This document shows, piece by piece, positions 12,601-25,365 of a DNA stretch of 64,000 nt (position 1 is the first letter of the stretch; each line of letters starts with the position of its first letter). Under the pieces are notes generated by a model. It was not told the origin of the DNA. It worked only from the letters and a program-made list of their open reading frames with translations, and made no database searches. Where the stretch lies: positions 387,727 through 451,726 of the forward strand of contig CAUYUJ010003381.1 of NCBI GenBank assembly GCA_963575745.1. Reading direction: 5' to 3'. Source of the DNA: Prorocentrum cordatum (lineage: Eukaryota > Sar > Dinophyceae > Prorocentrales > Prorocentraceae). Position numbers and translations under genes: made by a program.

Positions 12601-15600
12601 TGGAGCATCCGCGAAGCATGGGCGGTCTGGGGAGCAAGGGGGGGACATATGAAGAAACGAGAAATTGAAAATGTGGGATGTCCCGGCCATCGACAGTCAT
12701 AAAATCCCAGCAATGCACCCTAATAGCGGGCAGGAGCGGGGGGCCATATTGGGGGTGGAGGGATTGGGGAAGCACGTGCAATGCAATGTGTATTGTTGTA
12801 GGTGCGAAAGAGCACAGGTAGCTCTGTCAGCGCTTGCGCTTCCGGCGGTTCGGAAGCCAGCTTTGAAGCACGATGTATGGAAGATCCGACGCTGGGCCTT
12901 TCGACAAGCCGCGATCGGACGGCCATCGGAAGAGGTCGGACCCGGCGGGCCACGATCTGATTCTGTGCCACTTGGATAGCAACGACGGACGGAACCACGG
13001 GGCTCCCGGGTCGTCAGGGCACAGGATGACAACGCGCAGGTCTGCGTTGACAGCAATGGCGGCATTCAAAAATTGAAAAGTCTCCTTGAGCAGCGCGCGC
13101 GGTGGGTGTGCCCACACCGCGTGGCCGCGCAGCTCGGCCTCGAAAGCGGAAAGTTCTGGAAAACGCCACTCGCGGGCGAGAGCCGTCATGCCGAGTCGAT
13201 TCGCGAACAAGTCCAGCGTGAACTGAACGCCGCATCTGGATTCGACCTCTTGAAACAAGGTCTTGCGAAGCGCGGCGTCCCTGTACTGATCCTCGCGCCA
13301 GGAACGCGCGAAGTCCAGTGACCGGGATCCCGCGTCTGCAATGACGTTGCTCTTGCCAGGGATGTGCAAGGCTAGAGCCCAACATTGAGCTGCCCGCTCG
13401 GCGCTTTCAAAACGATGCGCCAGAGACTCGAGGGAAGGTATCCGCCCGTAGCGCACATTAACGTAATGCACGGCAGCGGAATTGTCGAGCCTGAACAAAA
13501 CTCGCCAACCCTTTAAGCAAGAAGACTCCCTGAGAAGGCAGTGGACTGCAACCCACAACTCCTTGTATTTGATTTCCAAGGAATTGGGCTGCGCCTCCCG
13601 GGATTCGAAGTTGTCAGGCCACGTATCGGCGACAACGCGGCTGTCCCAACACAGATGATATGACCACCCGTGCATTTTGGAGGCGTCGCACTCCACGACC
13701 CGGATTGCGTCTTTGCGGGCAAGGTTCGCCCAATCAGCGAATTCGGGAGATTTGTGGCCCCACATGCTGAGAGGGCCGCCGTCGCAGTGCAAGGAACGCA
13801 CCGGGGGCGTACATAAGGCCGAGCAGATGTGCGCCAGGGCCGCGCGACTGAGATCTGAGAGAGTCACCGGGGGGTCGGCCAAGGGGCTGGCACGCCACGC
13901 CGAATACACCCCCGACGCATTAAAATCTGCCCAAAGAGGGTGCAGCCGGCGCCGCAACTGCGGAAGGAGCTCCGCGATGTGCGAGGCCAAACCTACTGCC
14001 GATGCTAACTGTTTGCTGCGGAGCGTGCGGTGTTGGTCTGCCTCGAGAACGGCAGCGCACAATTCGCGACAGCGGTCAGTCTTTTCAGGCGGCACGGTGA
14101 TAATGCATTCGACGGTATCGAACACCCAGCCGATCCAGGTTTGTCGGCGTGCAGGTTCTCGGATGCCGCTGGGTTTGGCACTGATTGGGATGCCACACCG
14201 CAACAGGAAGCGGGCAGCTCGACACAGGTTTTGCCGAGCCGTGGGTTCATTCGGCGCCGCGCCTAACAAGTCGTCAACGAAGTCTAAAAGGTCAACTTCG
14301 GTACGTAAGCGGAGGATTCTTAAGATCTCTTTCACATTGGCGTCGTTGATGCCAGGCGCGGGCTTGAGGCCGAACGGTAAATAATTGTATTTCCCGAACT
14401 GGCGTCTGCCAGGGGAATAGAAGCCTAGGGCGTGCGAGTCGGCGTCGGAAACACGCCATTATATATATATATATATATATATAAATAAACAGAAAAAACG
14501 CGCAGGTCGAGGACGAACACCATCGTCGGCCCGCGTTGCTTGAGCCAGCGCTGCGAGGAATTACGCGACAGAGGTTTATGGGAGGGGGGAAGGGAGGAAG
14601 GGAGGGCGGCAGTGTATGCAGGGGGAAAAGGAGAGGGAGGGGCAAGGATGGGATCCGAAGCGCGATTGTCTTCAAGGCACTATACGTGCCGTGCCCTTTG
14701 CTCTTCCGACGGGAATCATGACACGCTGGCGAGGTGCGGAGGAGAGCGTGTGTCGCCGTGAACTCTTCGCGCGGATGGAACCCTCAGTTGCGGGTGCCAC
14801 CAGGATGCTTGCCACAGGACGCTTGCCACCAGTATTGCCTGCCACGAGCGCGGATGACACAGAGCTCATTTTTCGACAAGGCTCGCAGGCTTCGCCCTCG
14901 CCTTTCTCCTCCACACCTCATCCTCGTCTCCTGAATGGTAGGGGGCAGCAAGGGGCAAGCAGAGGCAGCCATGTGTGTGCGTGTGAGGATAGAAGAAGGG
15001 CGAGGACGCAGCGCGGAAGAGACCGACTGTCGCTCGCCGTGTCTGTCAGAGTCTGGCAGAGATGGCCGCCTCTAGGTATATTGCATGTTGTGCCCCTCAT
15101 TGAAGCCCCAGCGGGGGAGGGGGGAGCGAAGGGAAACAGGATGGAAGGAAGAAGTGGGAATGGATAAAGAAATCAGCAGAAAGGAGAAGACGAAGGAATA
15201 CTGGATGAAGTGAGATGTGGTGCAGCCAGGACCGCTGACCAGCCGCCTCGGACCGACGGGTGATTGTTCAAAAGGTATGGCGAAGTGCCAGGACACGAGT
15301 GGCGCGGCGTGAGCTGTCGCGAAGGTGCCGCGGACACGCCCGAAGGGAACCCGGGATGTTAGGTGAGACGTGTTGCAGCTAGCACCGCTGACCACAGCCG
15401 AACAGCTGACAGGAGAAATGAGCGCCGACCAGATGTGTCGACGAGTAGCTGGCAACGGAGAGATTTGGCAGCTAGGACAGCTGACAGGAGAAGAGCCCGT
15501 CGACCAGGGGCCTCGACGGGCAGCCGGCGGCAGCGCGGGGACGGCTAGACCCCGACCCTTGGAACAGGGCGCCTGCGCGCGAGCCGAATCCAGCAAAACG

Positions 15601-18600
15601 CACGAGGGGCCCGAAAGGGAGACGAACCGAATCCCGCGAACCCGCAGAAGCCCCTTTCCCGAGCGCACAGCCCCCTGAGAAAGGACGCCTAGCGGGGGTG
15701 GATATCATGGCGTGGACCATGATATCTCCCCAGATTTCATGGCGCCTCTTCTTATTTCATTACGTCCCTGGCCCCCCCGCTGGGCCGCGCACATGCCGCC
15801 GGTCATGATTTGCACCCCCCCTCTTGGACACCTCCCTCTTGGCCGCTCCCGATGATTCATCGTCACCCTCCAGTACAATGTGCTGGTCAAGCACTGTCTT
15901 GCTCCAGCCTCAGGCGGAGCCGCCCTCTCGAATCGGATCCCGACGGTTTCGAAGTCCAGTCGAGGTCGTCTTTGCAGGACGTCTCGGGCGGGAGCGCCAC
16001 CTCGAAGTCGAGGCCCAGAGTTTCGGAAGCGTTCGAAACTGTTTTTTGGAAGAGGCCTCGAGCGAAAACCACACTTGCGAAATCTCTGGTCAGAAATTTA
16101 ACGGTCTAAATGCCAAGCGGTGTGGTCATGTCCGAAGGACGGTTTCGCGTCAGAATTCCTCAGCAAACAATTCCGAGCGATTTCGGATATTTCGGGTTTG
16201 ATTTCAAAACGGCGCTCCCGCGCAAAATTTCCTCCACAGTAGGATTCGAAGCTTTCCTGGTGTGATTTCGAAATGGCGCTCCAGCCCAGGACTTCCCCCG
16301 AAACAGAATTCGGGGCTTTCGGGTTCGATGTCGAAATGGCGTTCCCGCCCAGGACTTCCTGAAAACTGGAATTCGACACCCTTTGATTCGATTTCAAAGT
16401 GGCACCCCGCCCAGGGCTTCTTCGAAAATGGAGGTCGGCACTTTTTCAGATCGAACTCGCAATGACGCTCCCTCCTAAGACGTGCCTTGGTTGAAGCACG
16501 AAACGGATCAACAAGCATCGTAGCGCCGATGTATGAGTAAGTCCGAGTGTGAGTAAGTGAGTCGGAGGAAGAGGAAGAGGAGGAGGAGGAAGGGAGGAAG
16601 AGGAGGAGGAGAGGAGGAGGAGGAAGAGGAGGAGGAGGAGGAGGAGGAGGAGGAGGAGGAGGAGGAGGGGGAGGGGGAGGGGGAGAGGGAGGGGAGGGGG
16701 AGGAGGAAGGTAGAGGAGGAGATCCGGAGGCGCCTGAGAAATAACAAGAGACCCATCTCAGGATGTGGGGCATAATGACACAGGCGTAGACTTTCAGGCG
16801 GATTTCTGCGAACGGCGTTGGAGCCCCCTGGCGGTGCGCGGTTGGTCAGGGCACCATGTCTCGGAACCAGGGCAGCGATGGCGTTACTTTTGCCATGTTT
16901 TCGCAACGTTGGGCCTCTTGGGAGGTTTTGGTCGCCACCGCTGGATTCGCCCCGAAGTTCTGGTCAGAACGCATCACGGGAGAGGTCTGGGAAGCAGCGG
17001 GTTAGGCTCGTGCGGGTGGTAATGAAGGATGACCAAAACAGGGGTTGAAGAGCCCTAAAAGGGCCTTTTAAGGCCCATTTTGGAGCCAGCTGGTGCCAAA
17101 AAGAGGCCCTAAAGGGTCCCTTTAAGGCCTTTTTCTTCACCCCCATGTGGGGCACCCCCCACTACCACCCGCCAGATTGGCATCTTTTCGTCTCCCCATA
17201 AGAGCAGTCCTAGCTTTGGAGGGGTATACTGCCCTTCTGGTCGTCGTGCCTGGGGTTCCCATGCGGCGTGCTCTTCGCTTCGGGCATCTCCATGGCGCCC
17301 TGGACTTTCGGCGAAGGTGCTTCTGCTCTTGACTTAAGTTATTTTTGCCATGGCTCGACTGTAGTCTACTTGTGTCACATCACGGGCTATTGGAAAGCGA
17401 ATGCCGTGCCACATCACGGGCAGCTGGACTCCCGGTACCCCAGATACCCCAGTTGCCCGTCTTAGGCCATTTCAGGTGTGTGGTGGCCAGAGGAACAGCA
17501 GGAGGAGGATGAGGAGGCGGCATCGGGAGGATGATGAGGAGGAGAAGGAGGGATGTGAGCAGGAGGAGGAGGAGGAGGAGGATAATGAGGATGACGAGGG
17601 CTCGAAAGAACGTGCTGAGCGTTGGCATGTTGAACTATGCGTCGCCGCCAGTTTCATATACCGACATCTGGAGTGCCCGGCAGGGTTTTAAATGGCCCGT
17701 GGATGAGGATGGCGAGGAGGTCTTGAAGGGCTTCCGAGTAGGAGGAGGACAAAATGGAGGGGGATGAAGGCAGGCAGGATTGGGCGGGGGGACGAGGGAG
17801 ATGACGACGAGGAGGAGAAGGACGACGACTAGTTGGACGAGGAGGAGGAGGCGGAGACGAGTATGAGGTGGAGACGAAGGGGGAGGGACGCTATCAGCTA
17901 TTAGGTCCAGGGACCAGACAGGCACTGGAAGGACGCGACGGGGAGTCTGGAGGGGCCGCATGAAGTGGTTTGCTCAGCAGCGTGATAAGACTATTCGTCC
18001 TCACGCTCATTCCCTGCCATGATGAAGGACTGCGATCTGTGACGGAGTCATGCGAACATGCATGCGCTGACTGTGATCAGCCGCGGCCCGGCACTGTTTC
18101 TCAATGCGTCAATTATACATTTGCTTGCGGCAGCTCCAGCCACCCTTGGGTGGCCGTGGTTCGGAGATCGCACAGTTGGCATCAATTAACGTGTGACACA
18201 TCGTTTCCCGAGCTTTGGAATATCCTTGACATGTGACACACTCATCCGCGTCGTGTCGGGGGTTATCTTCTCGTCTTCGTCGTCCTCCTCCCGTTCTTCC
18301 GTCCTTTGTTGGGCTCCTGTCGGGCAGTCTTTGGGGGGGTCTTTTGGGCAACTTTAGGCCATTTTGGCGCCGTCTGGGGCCTCTCTTGGACCGTCTTGGG
18401 GCCCTCTTGGCCATCGGGGGGACATCTCGCGGCCGTAGTGGAGGCTTCACGGGACCGTTTTGGGGAGCTTTGTCAAGCCGTCGTGGGTCTTGAAGGCCCT
18501 GTGGGGCCAGCTTGGGGCTCTCCTGGGGCCATCCTGGGCCTTCTTGAGCTGCGTTGAAGCGTTTTGGGAGGAGTACTGGGCTATTTGAGGGCCCCCCTTG

Positions 18601-21600
18601 GGGCCAAATTGGATGCTTCTAGGGCCACTCCAGGGCCGTCTGTAACTGTACGACGCCCAACTATTTCCAAACAAATCGAAGACACATATGAGTTTGACAT
18701 CGCTTCCCCATTTGGGCTGCCTTGGCGGCCTGGTGGGCCTTCTTGAAGCCATCTTGGGGGCACCTTGAGCCAGGACCTCGCGGACTCATCGCTGTTGTAC
18801 GAGCGATCGTGGCCTCTGGAGCGCGGCTCCTCTGTTTTCTGCTAGGGAGCCTCAGGAGCGCGGATGCACAGTTGTCTGGTTGCCGGGCGACGCAGGAGGA
18901 GGAGGAGGAGGAGAACGGAGAGGAGGAGGAGGAGGAGGAGAGCGGAGGAGGAGGAGGAGGAGGAGAGCGGAGGAGGAGGAGAGCAGGAGGAAGAGGAGGA
19001 GGAGGAGGTGGTGGAGGAGGAAGAGGAGGAGGAGGAGAGGGAGGAGGAGGAGGGAGGAGGGGAGGGAGGGGGAGGAGGGGGAGGAGGCCCGCCCCCCTCG
19101 GTGCGACGAGGCGGGGAGGGGGGGCGGACCTCGAGGATGCTGCAGCGGCCCGGGCAGGCTGCGTTTGGCCCTCCACCGCGCCCCCCAGCGGCTCCGGGGG
19201 CACGGCGTCGGAGAAGGGAGGGAGAAGGGCGAGGGGCTCCAGAGTCGGGGGCGGCCAAGGGGGGGGGTGATGACTTAGGGGGGATGGGTATCATGGCGTG
19301 GGCCATGATATCTTCCCAGAGATCACGGCGCCTCTTCTCACTTCACTACGTCCCCGGCCCCCCCCGTGTGCCGCGCACATGCCACCGGCCATGATCTGCG
19401 CACCACCTTCTTGGACGTCCCCCTCTTGGCCGCCCCCGACGGGGGGGAGGCTCCAGAAGGCGACGAAGAAAGAAAGTCAACCCACATAGGAAGGATGGGC
19501 AACCCTCCCCAGGGTACCCTTGCGTCCTTGCCCCTTCGGCCCATCCTTAGCGACTCTCGCTGGCCAACCCAGTTCGACAAGCGCTAACGTAGCCCTCCAA
19601 GGTCCCCGCGCATCCATATCATACGGGCTGTCGGTAACCTTTCGCAGCCCCACGCAGATCTCTTGGATCTGCGTTGGGCCCCCCTGGCGGCGCCTCCGGC
19701 GCCGCCCTTGGCGCGCTCCGCGAGGGTCCGAGATGTCCGCGCGGATCTCCGAAAGTCTATGTAGATGCCGTTTGTTTTTTCGCTCTTCCAAGACGACCGA
19801 GCGGGCGGGGAGAAGAGAGCGGGACTGGGGGGGGGGGGCTGCTCTTCTCCGCGCGGGCGCGCCCCCCTGTCCGCCCGAGGCGGCTGGGCCACCTGGGCGT
19901 CCGGGTGCAGTTCCACGTCGGCAAGATCCAGGATGGGGGGCTCGAGCGGCATGGTTCTGCCGGCGACGTCGTGGGCTGTTGTCGCTTCGATGTCGCCTCG
20001 AGCGGGGGAGGGCCGAGAACAGAACGATAACGAAGAACGCTGGTCGGGTGCAGTTCCACGTCGGCAAGATCCAGGACTCGGGGCTCGAGCACAACGGTCA
20101 CAGTGTGGGCGCGTACCAGGAAACGGGGTGTTTTCGCCAGGGAATTGTGGGTTTCTTCGACCCACGCGTTCCGCGATGGTTTCCCGCGGGCGTCAAGAAA
20201 TGTTCGCGTTCACGAATCCCTGAGTTTCTTCCCGACTGCACCTCGCGGACGCAGTGCCCCGCCACTGAAGAAACACCGTTGCGCCGAAGGTGCGTTGAAT
20301 TCCTTGCGTCCGCGCGTAGCGGTGAGCCGTGCAGTCGGGCGTCAGCAGCGACATTCGAAGGTTCGTTGGGTCCCCGCGGAGCGCCTTCGGGCCCGAACTG
20401 TTGTTCGAACAGCACTGGGGTTATCCCGCAGCGCGGCACGCGACGAAGCTCCTCGGCAGGATTCCCTGGGTTTCTCCGCCTGGAGCCCTTGGCCAGGCAA
20501 CCAAAATCAGGAAGGAAAGAAACACACAGACACAATTAATCGTCGACTCCCACGAAAATGGGAAAAGATGGGAAGTGGGAGGGAAGACAAAAGCACAGAA
20601 AATATAGAAACATATGGGGAATCCTGTTATTTGTATGTATCTATCTGTGTTTGTGGGCCCCTTCACAAAGCTTGGGCAAAACAGTTGGTTGGTTTTCAGG
20701 GTTGGGTTTCTTGGGGCGGTTTCCCGTGGCCGCACCCCCGCTGTATGTTGGTGCTGTCGTGGGACGTTGTCGTCTCGATGTCGCTTCGTCTCGATGCCGC
20801 TTCGAGCGAAGGCGAGCCACGAACACACTACGAGAAAGTAGAGCGGCGTCCTCAGCTCGAGGAGGAGGAGGAGGAGGAAGAGGAGGGGGAAGAGGAGGAG
20901 GAGGGGGAGGAGGAGGATGGGGTGGAGAAGGAGGACGAGCCACTGGAGGAGCAGGGGGAGGAGGAGGAGGAGGAGGAGAGGAGGAGGAGGAGGAGGAGGA
21001 GGAGGAAGAGGAGGAGGAGAAGGAAGAGAGGGAGGAGGGCGAGGAGGAGGAGGAGCAGCCCGAGCCCCGCCAGGACTTTGACGAGGCGTTCTACAGAAAG
21101 TTCAACGTCATCATCGCAGGCGGGGGCTCCCAAACCTTCTGGGCAGAGGCTCGGGGCCTCTCCGACGGCCTGGCCTCTTCCTGGTGCCTCCAGGGCGCAT
21201 GGCGCGCGGGCCACGGCAGACGACGTCGGGCCGCCAGCTCGGGCACTCGAGCGGCAGACTCGCCCCTCGTGAGCGCTCCGCTCGGGCGGGCGGTGCGGTC
21301 GGACTGAGGCACGAGAGCGGGGTCGATCACGGGAAGGGTACCCTGCAGTCAACCCGCGCAGTGCGGATGGGCAACCTTCCCAAGGGTACCCTGGCATCCT
21401 CGCCTCGGCGGTCCATCCGTGGCCGCTTTCGTCGGCCGCGCCCCGCTCGGAAAGCCTCGCAATCGGCGTCCAAGCCTCCTTGCATCCTCATCGAGCATCC
21501 TTATGATACGGGCCGACGGTACCCTCGGGCCGAGGTATCAGATCGAGCCTCGATCCGGGAAGGGTACCCTAATGATCTCATTGTTTGTCGGATGATCTCG

Positions 21601-24600
21601 TGCATCCTGGGGGGCTACCCTCGGGTGATCTTATGATCTGGGGTGTTTCGGCCAGCGGAGGGTTGCACGTTCTCCAATGGTGCTCGTCTGTCCCAGGTCC
21701 GATCGTAGTGGGGGGTGACCTGAATGGGGGGTGAAGAGGACGGCCCTACACAGAGCCCCTTCGGGGCAGCCGGCGAGGCCGGCGAAAGCTCACCACAGAG
21801 CGCCTGCAAAACAAGCTATCACATACATCACAGGTTTGAGATCGTCAGCTGTTGCACTGTGCGGGTGAAGAAGAGGGCCGTGCAGAGCCCCTACGGGGCA
21901 GTTTTCGCCCTTTCCCCCCCCCCCATGCAGGGCCCCATCCGCCCTCTGCCGCCCGCCGGCGGCCTGGACGGAGGGGTGAAGAACAGGGCAGGGCCCTGCA
22001 GAGCCTTTTTGGGACCGCTTTTTGTTCCTTCACCCCCCCCATGCAGGTCGCCCCCCCGCGGCCGCCCGCCGGAGGGAGGAGGAGGAGGAGGAGGAGGAGG
22101 AGGAGGAGGAGGAGGAGGAGGAGGAGGGGGAGGGAGGAGGAGGAGGAGGAGGAGGAGGAGGAGGAGGAGGAGGAGGAGGAGGAGGAGGAGGAGGAGGAGG
22201 AGGAGGAGGAGGAGGAGGAGGAGGAGGAGGAGGAGGAGGAGGAGGAGGAGGAGGAGGAGGAGGAGGAGGAGGAGGAGGAGGAGGAGGAGGAGGAGGAGGA
22301 GGAGGAGGAGGAGGAGTGTGCCGCGCCGACGGCGCTCGTAAGCCGCGGCGACGGGCCCGATGCGCGACCGGCGGCGACGCTGGGGGCGAGCAGCCCATGG
22401 GGGAGCTAGCCATCCATTTAGGCCGGGTATGTCCCCCCACAGGCCAATTTTAGGCGAAGAATCAAACCATACCCCACAGATGCCAAGCAGACATCAAAAC
22501 ATCCTAACACATCGTCCACGGACTCTTTGTCTCGACTATTTGGGAGTATTCCTCTTGTGGAGGGACAGGCCCGACTTAACCATGCGTGTGTCCCAGGGGC
22601 GCCGAGGGTCCGTGTCTTCGGCGAGGCTTCCGGGCGAGTGCGTGCAGTGCCCGCCCCTGGCCGGCGGCGAGCGACGGGGGGGAAGTGAGGAGGAGAGCCC
22701 TCTCGGAAGGCTCGGAAGTCCCCCGGGCCTTCTGAGAAGCTGTCTGAGCCGTCCCCGGGGGAGGGGGAGGAGCAGGAGGAGGGAGGGGGAGGGAGGGGGA
22801 GGAGCAGGAGGAGGAGGGGGAGGGGGATGGGGAGGGGGGGGACGAGGGGCAAGAGAGGTGGCGGAGGATGAGGAGGAGGAAGCGGGAGACCGCTTCCGCT
22901 GAAGGACCTGCCTCGTTGGAAGACAGCCGTTTGACGACCCTGTAGCATGCCAGAACATTGTTCTCGGGATTGCAACGCCACGGATCAATCGGACTATTGC
23001 GTCTTGACGATCTTGAATCGTGCCAGAACGCCATTCTGGGGACTTCAACACCGCGAATCAACGGAGAAATTCCAAAATACATCTTCTGAAACGTTGATTA
23101 CTGGAATCCGTGAAACTCTTCTTGCAATTTCCAAGTACGAATGTACGCGGCGCTCAGGCGAGACCCACATGTTGAAGAGAGCATCCCTCAACCCGTGAAA
23201 CCCTTGCAAATGGTTAACGCGAATGTGCGCGACGCTCAGGCGAGGGCCATAATTCCAAAACGACCCGCCCTCAATCCGTGAAATCTTTGTGAATGTTTAA
23301 AAATGTGCTCGGCGCTTAGGCGAGAGCCACATTTCGAAAACCACCCGCCCTCGATCCGTGTAGCTCTTGCAGATGTCTGAAGCAAAGGTGCGCGGTGCTG
23401 AGTCCAGAGCCACATTGTGAAAACCACCCGCCCGCAATCCGTGAAGCCCATGCAAATGTTCGAAAACGAATGCGCGCGGCGCTAAGGCAAGGACCACATT
23501 TTGAAAACAACCCACCCCCAATCCGTGAAGCTCTTCAAATGTCTAAATCAAAGGTTCGCGGCGCTGAGGCGAGGGCCGCATTTTGAAAACAACCCGCCCA
23601 TAATCAGTGAAATTCTTGCAAAGTGTTAGAACGACTGTGCGCGGTGCTCAGGCGAGAGCCACATGTTGAAAACGACCCGCCTTCAAGCGTGAAACCCGTA
23701 CACATGATTACAACGAATGTGCGCGGCGCTAAGGCGAGGGCCATATGTTGAAAACGACCCGCCCTCAATCCGTGAAACTCTTGGGAATGCTGAAAACGCA
23801 TGTGCCCAGCGCTTAGGCGAGAGCCAAAGTTTGAAAACCACCCGCCCTCGATCCGTGAAGCTCTTGCAAAGTATTAGAACGAATGCGCGCGGCGCTAAGG
23901 CGAGAGCCACATGGTGAAAACAACCCGCTCTATTTATGTGAAGCTGTTGTCAGCGTTTGAGTTTCAGGGTCATGAATGGTGAGAGAGTCTCAGGCGAAAC
24001 GCCCGGCCCGCCCTAGAGCTGCCCTCGGGTCGCGACAGGGAGAAGTTGTTTATCAGGAAAAAGAATGGAGGAGAAAGAGCAGGGAGGAGGGAGGAGGGAA
24101 GGAGGATTAGCGAGGAGGAGGAGAAGGGAGGAGGAGGAGGCGGAGGGAGGAGAGGGGAGGAGGGAGGACGGAGGAGGGAGTAGGAGGGACGAGCAGGGAA
24201 GGGAAGAGGAGGTAGGAGGAGGGAGTAGGGAGGACGGAGGAGGGAGGAGCGAGGAGGAGGAGGTAGGGAGGAAGGAAGAGGGAGGAGGAGGCTGAAGCGA
24301 TAGGGCGGACAGCAATTGGCCGCCACTCCTGGCATGGCTCAGGCATGTGGAGGTCTTCGGCGGCGAACGAGGAGAGGAAGTGAGAAGGGGCGGGGCTTTT
24401 CAGAAGGCTCGGAAGCCCCCCAGCCTTTTGCGAAGTGTTAAACTCTGGCCATCTGAGGAGTCCCGCCCGCTGCCTCCTCAGAAGGCCGTCTCCTTCTACT
24501 TAACTTCCCCCCCTCGCTCGCCGTGAGCTTCGGTCCGCGAGGACCATGGAAGTCAGAGGAGGAAGAGGTACCCATACCGCTACCCCGCCCGTCTTCCCCG

Positions 24601-25326
24601 TGTTCGGCCTCTCAGGAGGCCCTCGTCGCCACCGTTGGTTCCGCCTCGAAATCCTGGTCAGAACGCACCCCCGGAGAGATCTGGGGAGTAGCGGTATCAG
24701 TACCGTTTGGTTTCCACAGGACGAGCCACGCGCAGAGGGGTGTGAGGAGAGGGTTTCTTACAGGCACCCCTGCTTCGAAGAGGCCTTCCCCCCTCCCCCC
24801 ACACCGTTGTGCGCGCCGCCATTTTTCCTTAGCGAGCACCATCGAGGAGCATCTCGGCGCATCTTCCGAGAACAACAAACGCACCAAGCCGAAACACGCC
24901 TGGGGAGTGGACGTCCGAGCGATGGCCAGCACTCCACCTGGGAGGGCTGCGGCCATCGCGCCGACCACCGCAGTCTTCGAGAGAACGCTCCCTCTGCAGG
25001 AGCGCGCAGTGCCACGGCACCTGGCCGAACCCACGAGGGAGAAAGGAAGGACAATGGAGGGGGGTGCCCCAGAGGACAGGGAGGCGCGTCAGGGCTGTGG
25101 GGAAGTAGGGGGGGGGGGCAGTGGGCGAAGTGGAAGGAGCACAGCAGTGGAGGAGGATCGGGAGTAGGGCAGGAGAATGAGCAGGCCGGGTAGGAGGGCG
25201 AGGAGGAGGAGGACGAGGAGGACGAGGAGGAGGAGGGGGAGGAGGAGGAGGAGGAGGAGGAGGAGGAGGAGGAGGAGGAGGAGGAGGAGGAGGAGGAGGA
25301 GCAGGAGCAGGAGCAGGAGCAGCAGC

Positions 25327-25365
<39 letters not shown>

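Larger units (their letters stand above)
8235..15690 (-). mobile_element. Ngaro/PAT-like tyrosine-recombinase retrotransposon, antisense in UBA3 intron 3
   Basis: Read on the minus strand the order is A1 (15690-15544), RT/RNase H, Gag-like region, tyrosine recombinase, B1 (8830-8637), A2 (8636-8490), a 61-bp spacer, and B2 (8428-8235). B1 and A2 abut exactly, as expected for split direct repeats that replicate through a circular intermediate. A copies (147 bp) differ at 2 sites and B copies (194 bp) at 3, suggesting a fairly recent insertion, yet the coding regions carry interruptions. The 5' internal part (14650-15540) and 10480-11137 have no recognised domain; the latter repeats an AATCGTACGTTTTT-containing segment (10507-10560, 10685-10735). 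No methyltransferase or separate DDE domain is visible, favouring Ngaro over PAT/DIRS1. Confidence 0.92.
6365..19879 (+). other. UBA3 intron 3 (GC-AG), 13.5 kb
   Basis: The largest intron. Left part: 6365-6790 unremarkable; GAGTGTGAGT-like array (6790-7055); tandem units of about 120 bp (7090-7740); second GAGTGTGAGT array (7745-7910). Centre: the antisense YR retrotransposon (8235-15690) inside an R element. Right part: 55-60-bp repeats (16196-16460); (GGA)n (16556-16735); a family-C relative (about 16870-16990); short repeats of GCCCTAAA(A/G)GG (17040-17140); short purine tracts (17490-17590); TCTTGGGGCC-rich repeats (18290-18620); (GGA)n (18893-19095); an R element (19245-19439). The intervals between these show nothing I recognise. 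Confidence 0.8.
19932..21073 (+). other. UBA3 intron 4 (GA-AG)
   Basis: 1,142 bp, with the duplicated exon-D segment (20041-20100), a segment shared with 31380-31560, a family-F repeat (20512-20670) and a (GGA)n tract (20857-21060) ending 13 nt before exon E. GTCGCTTCGATGTCGC(C/T)TCGAGCG-like sequence occurs twice (19979 and 20770). Confidence 0.8.
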
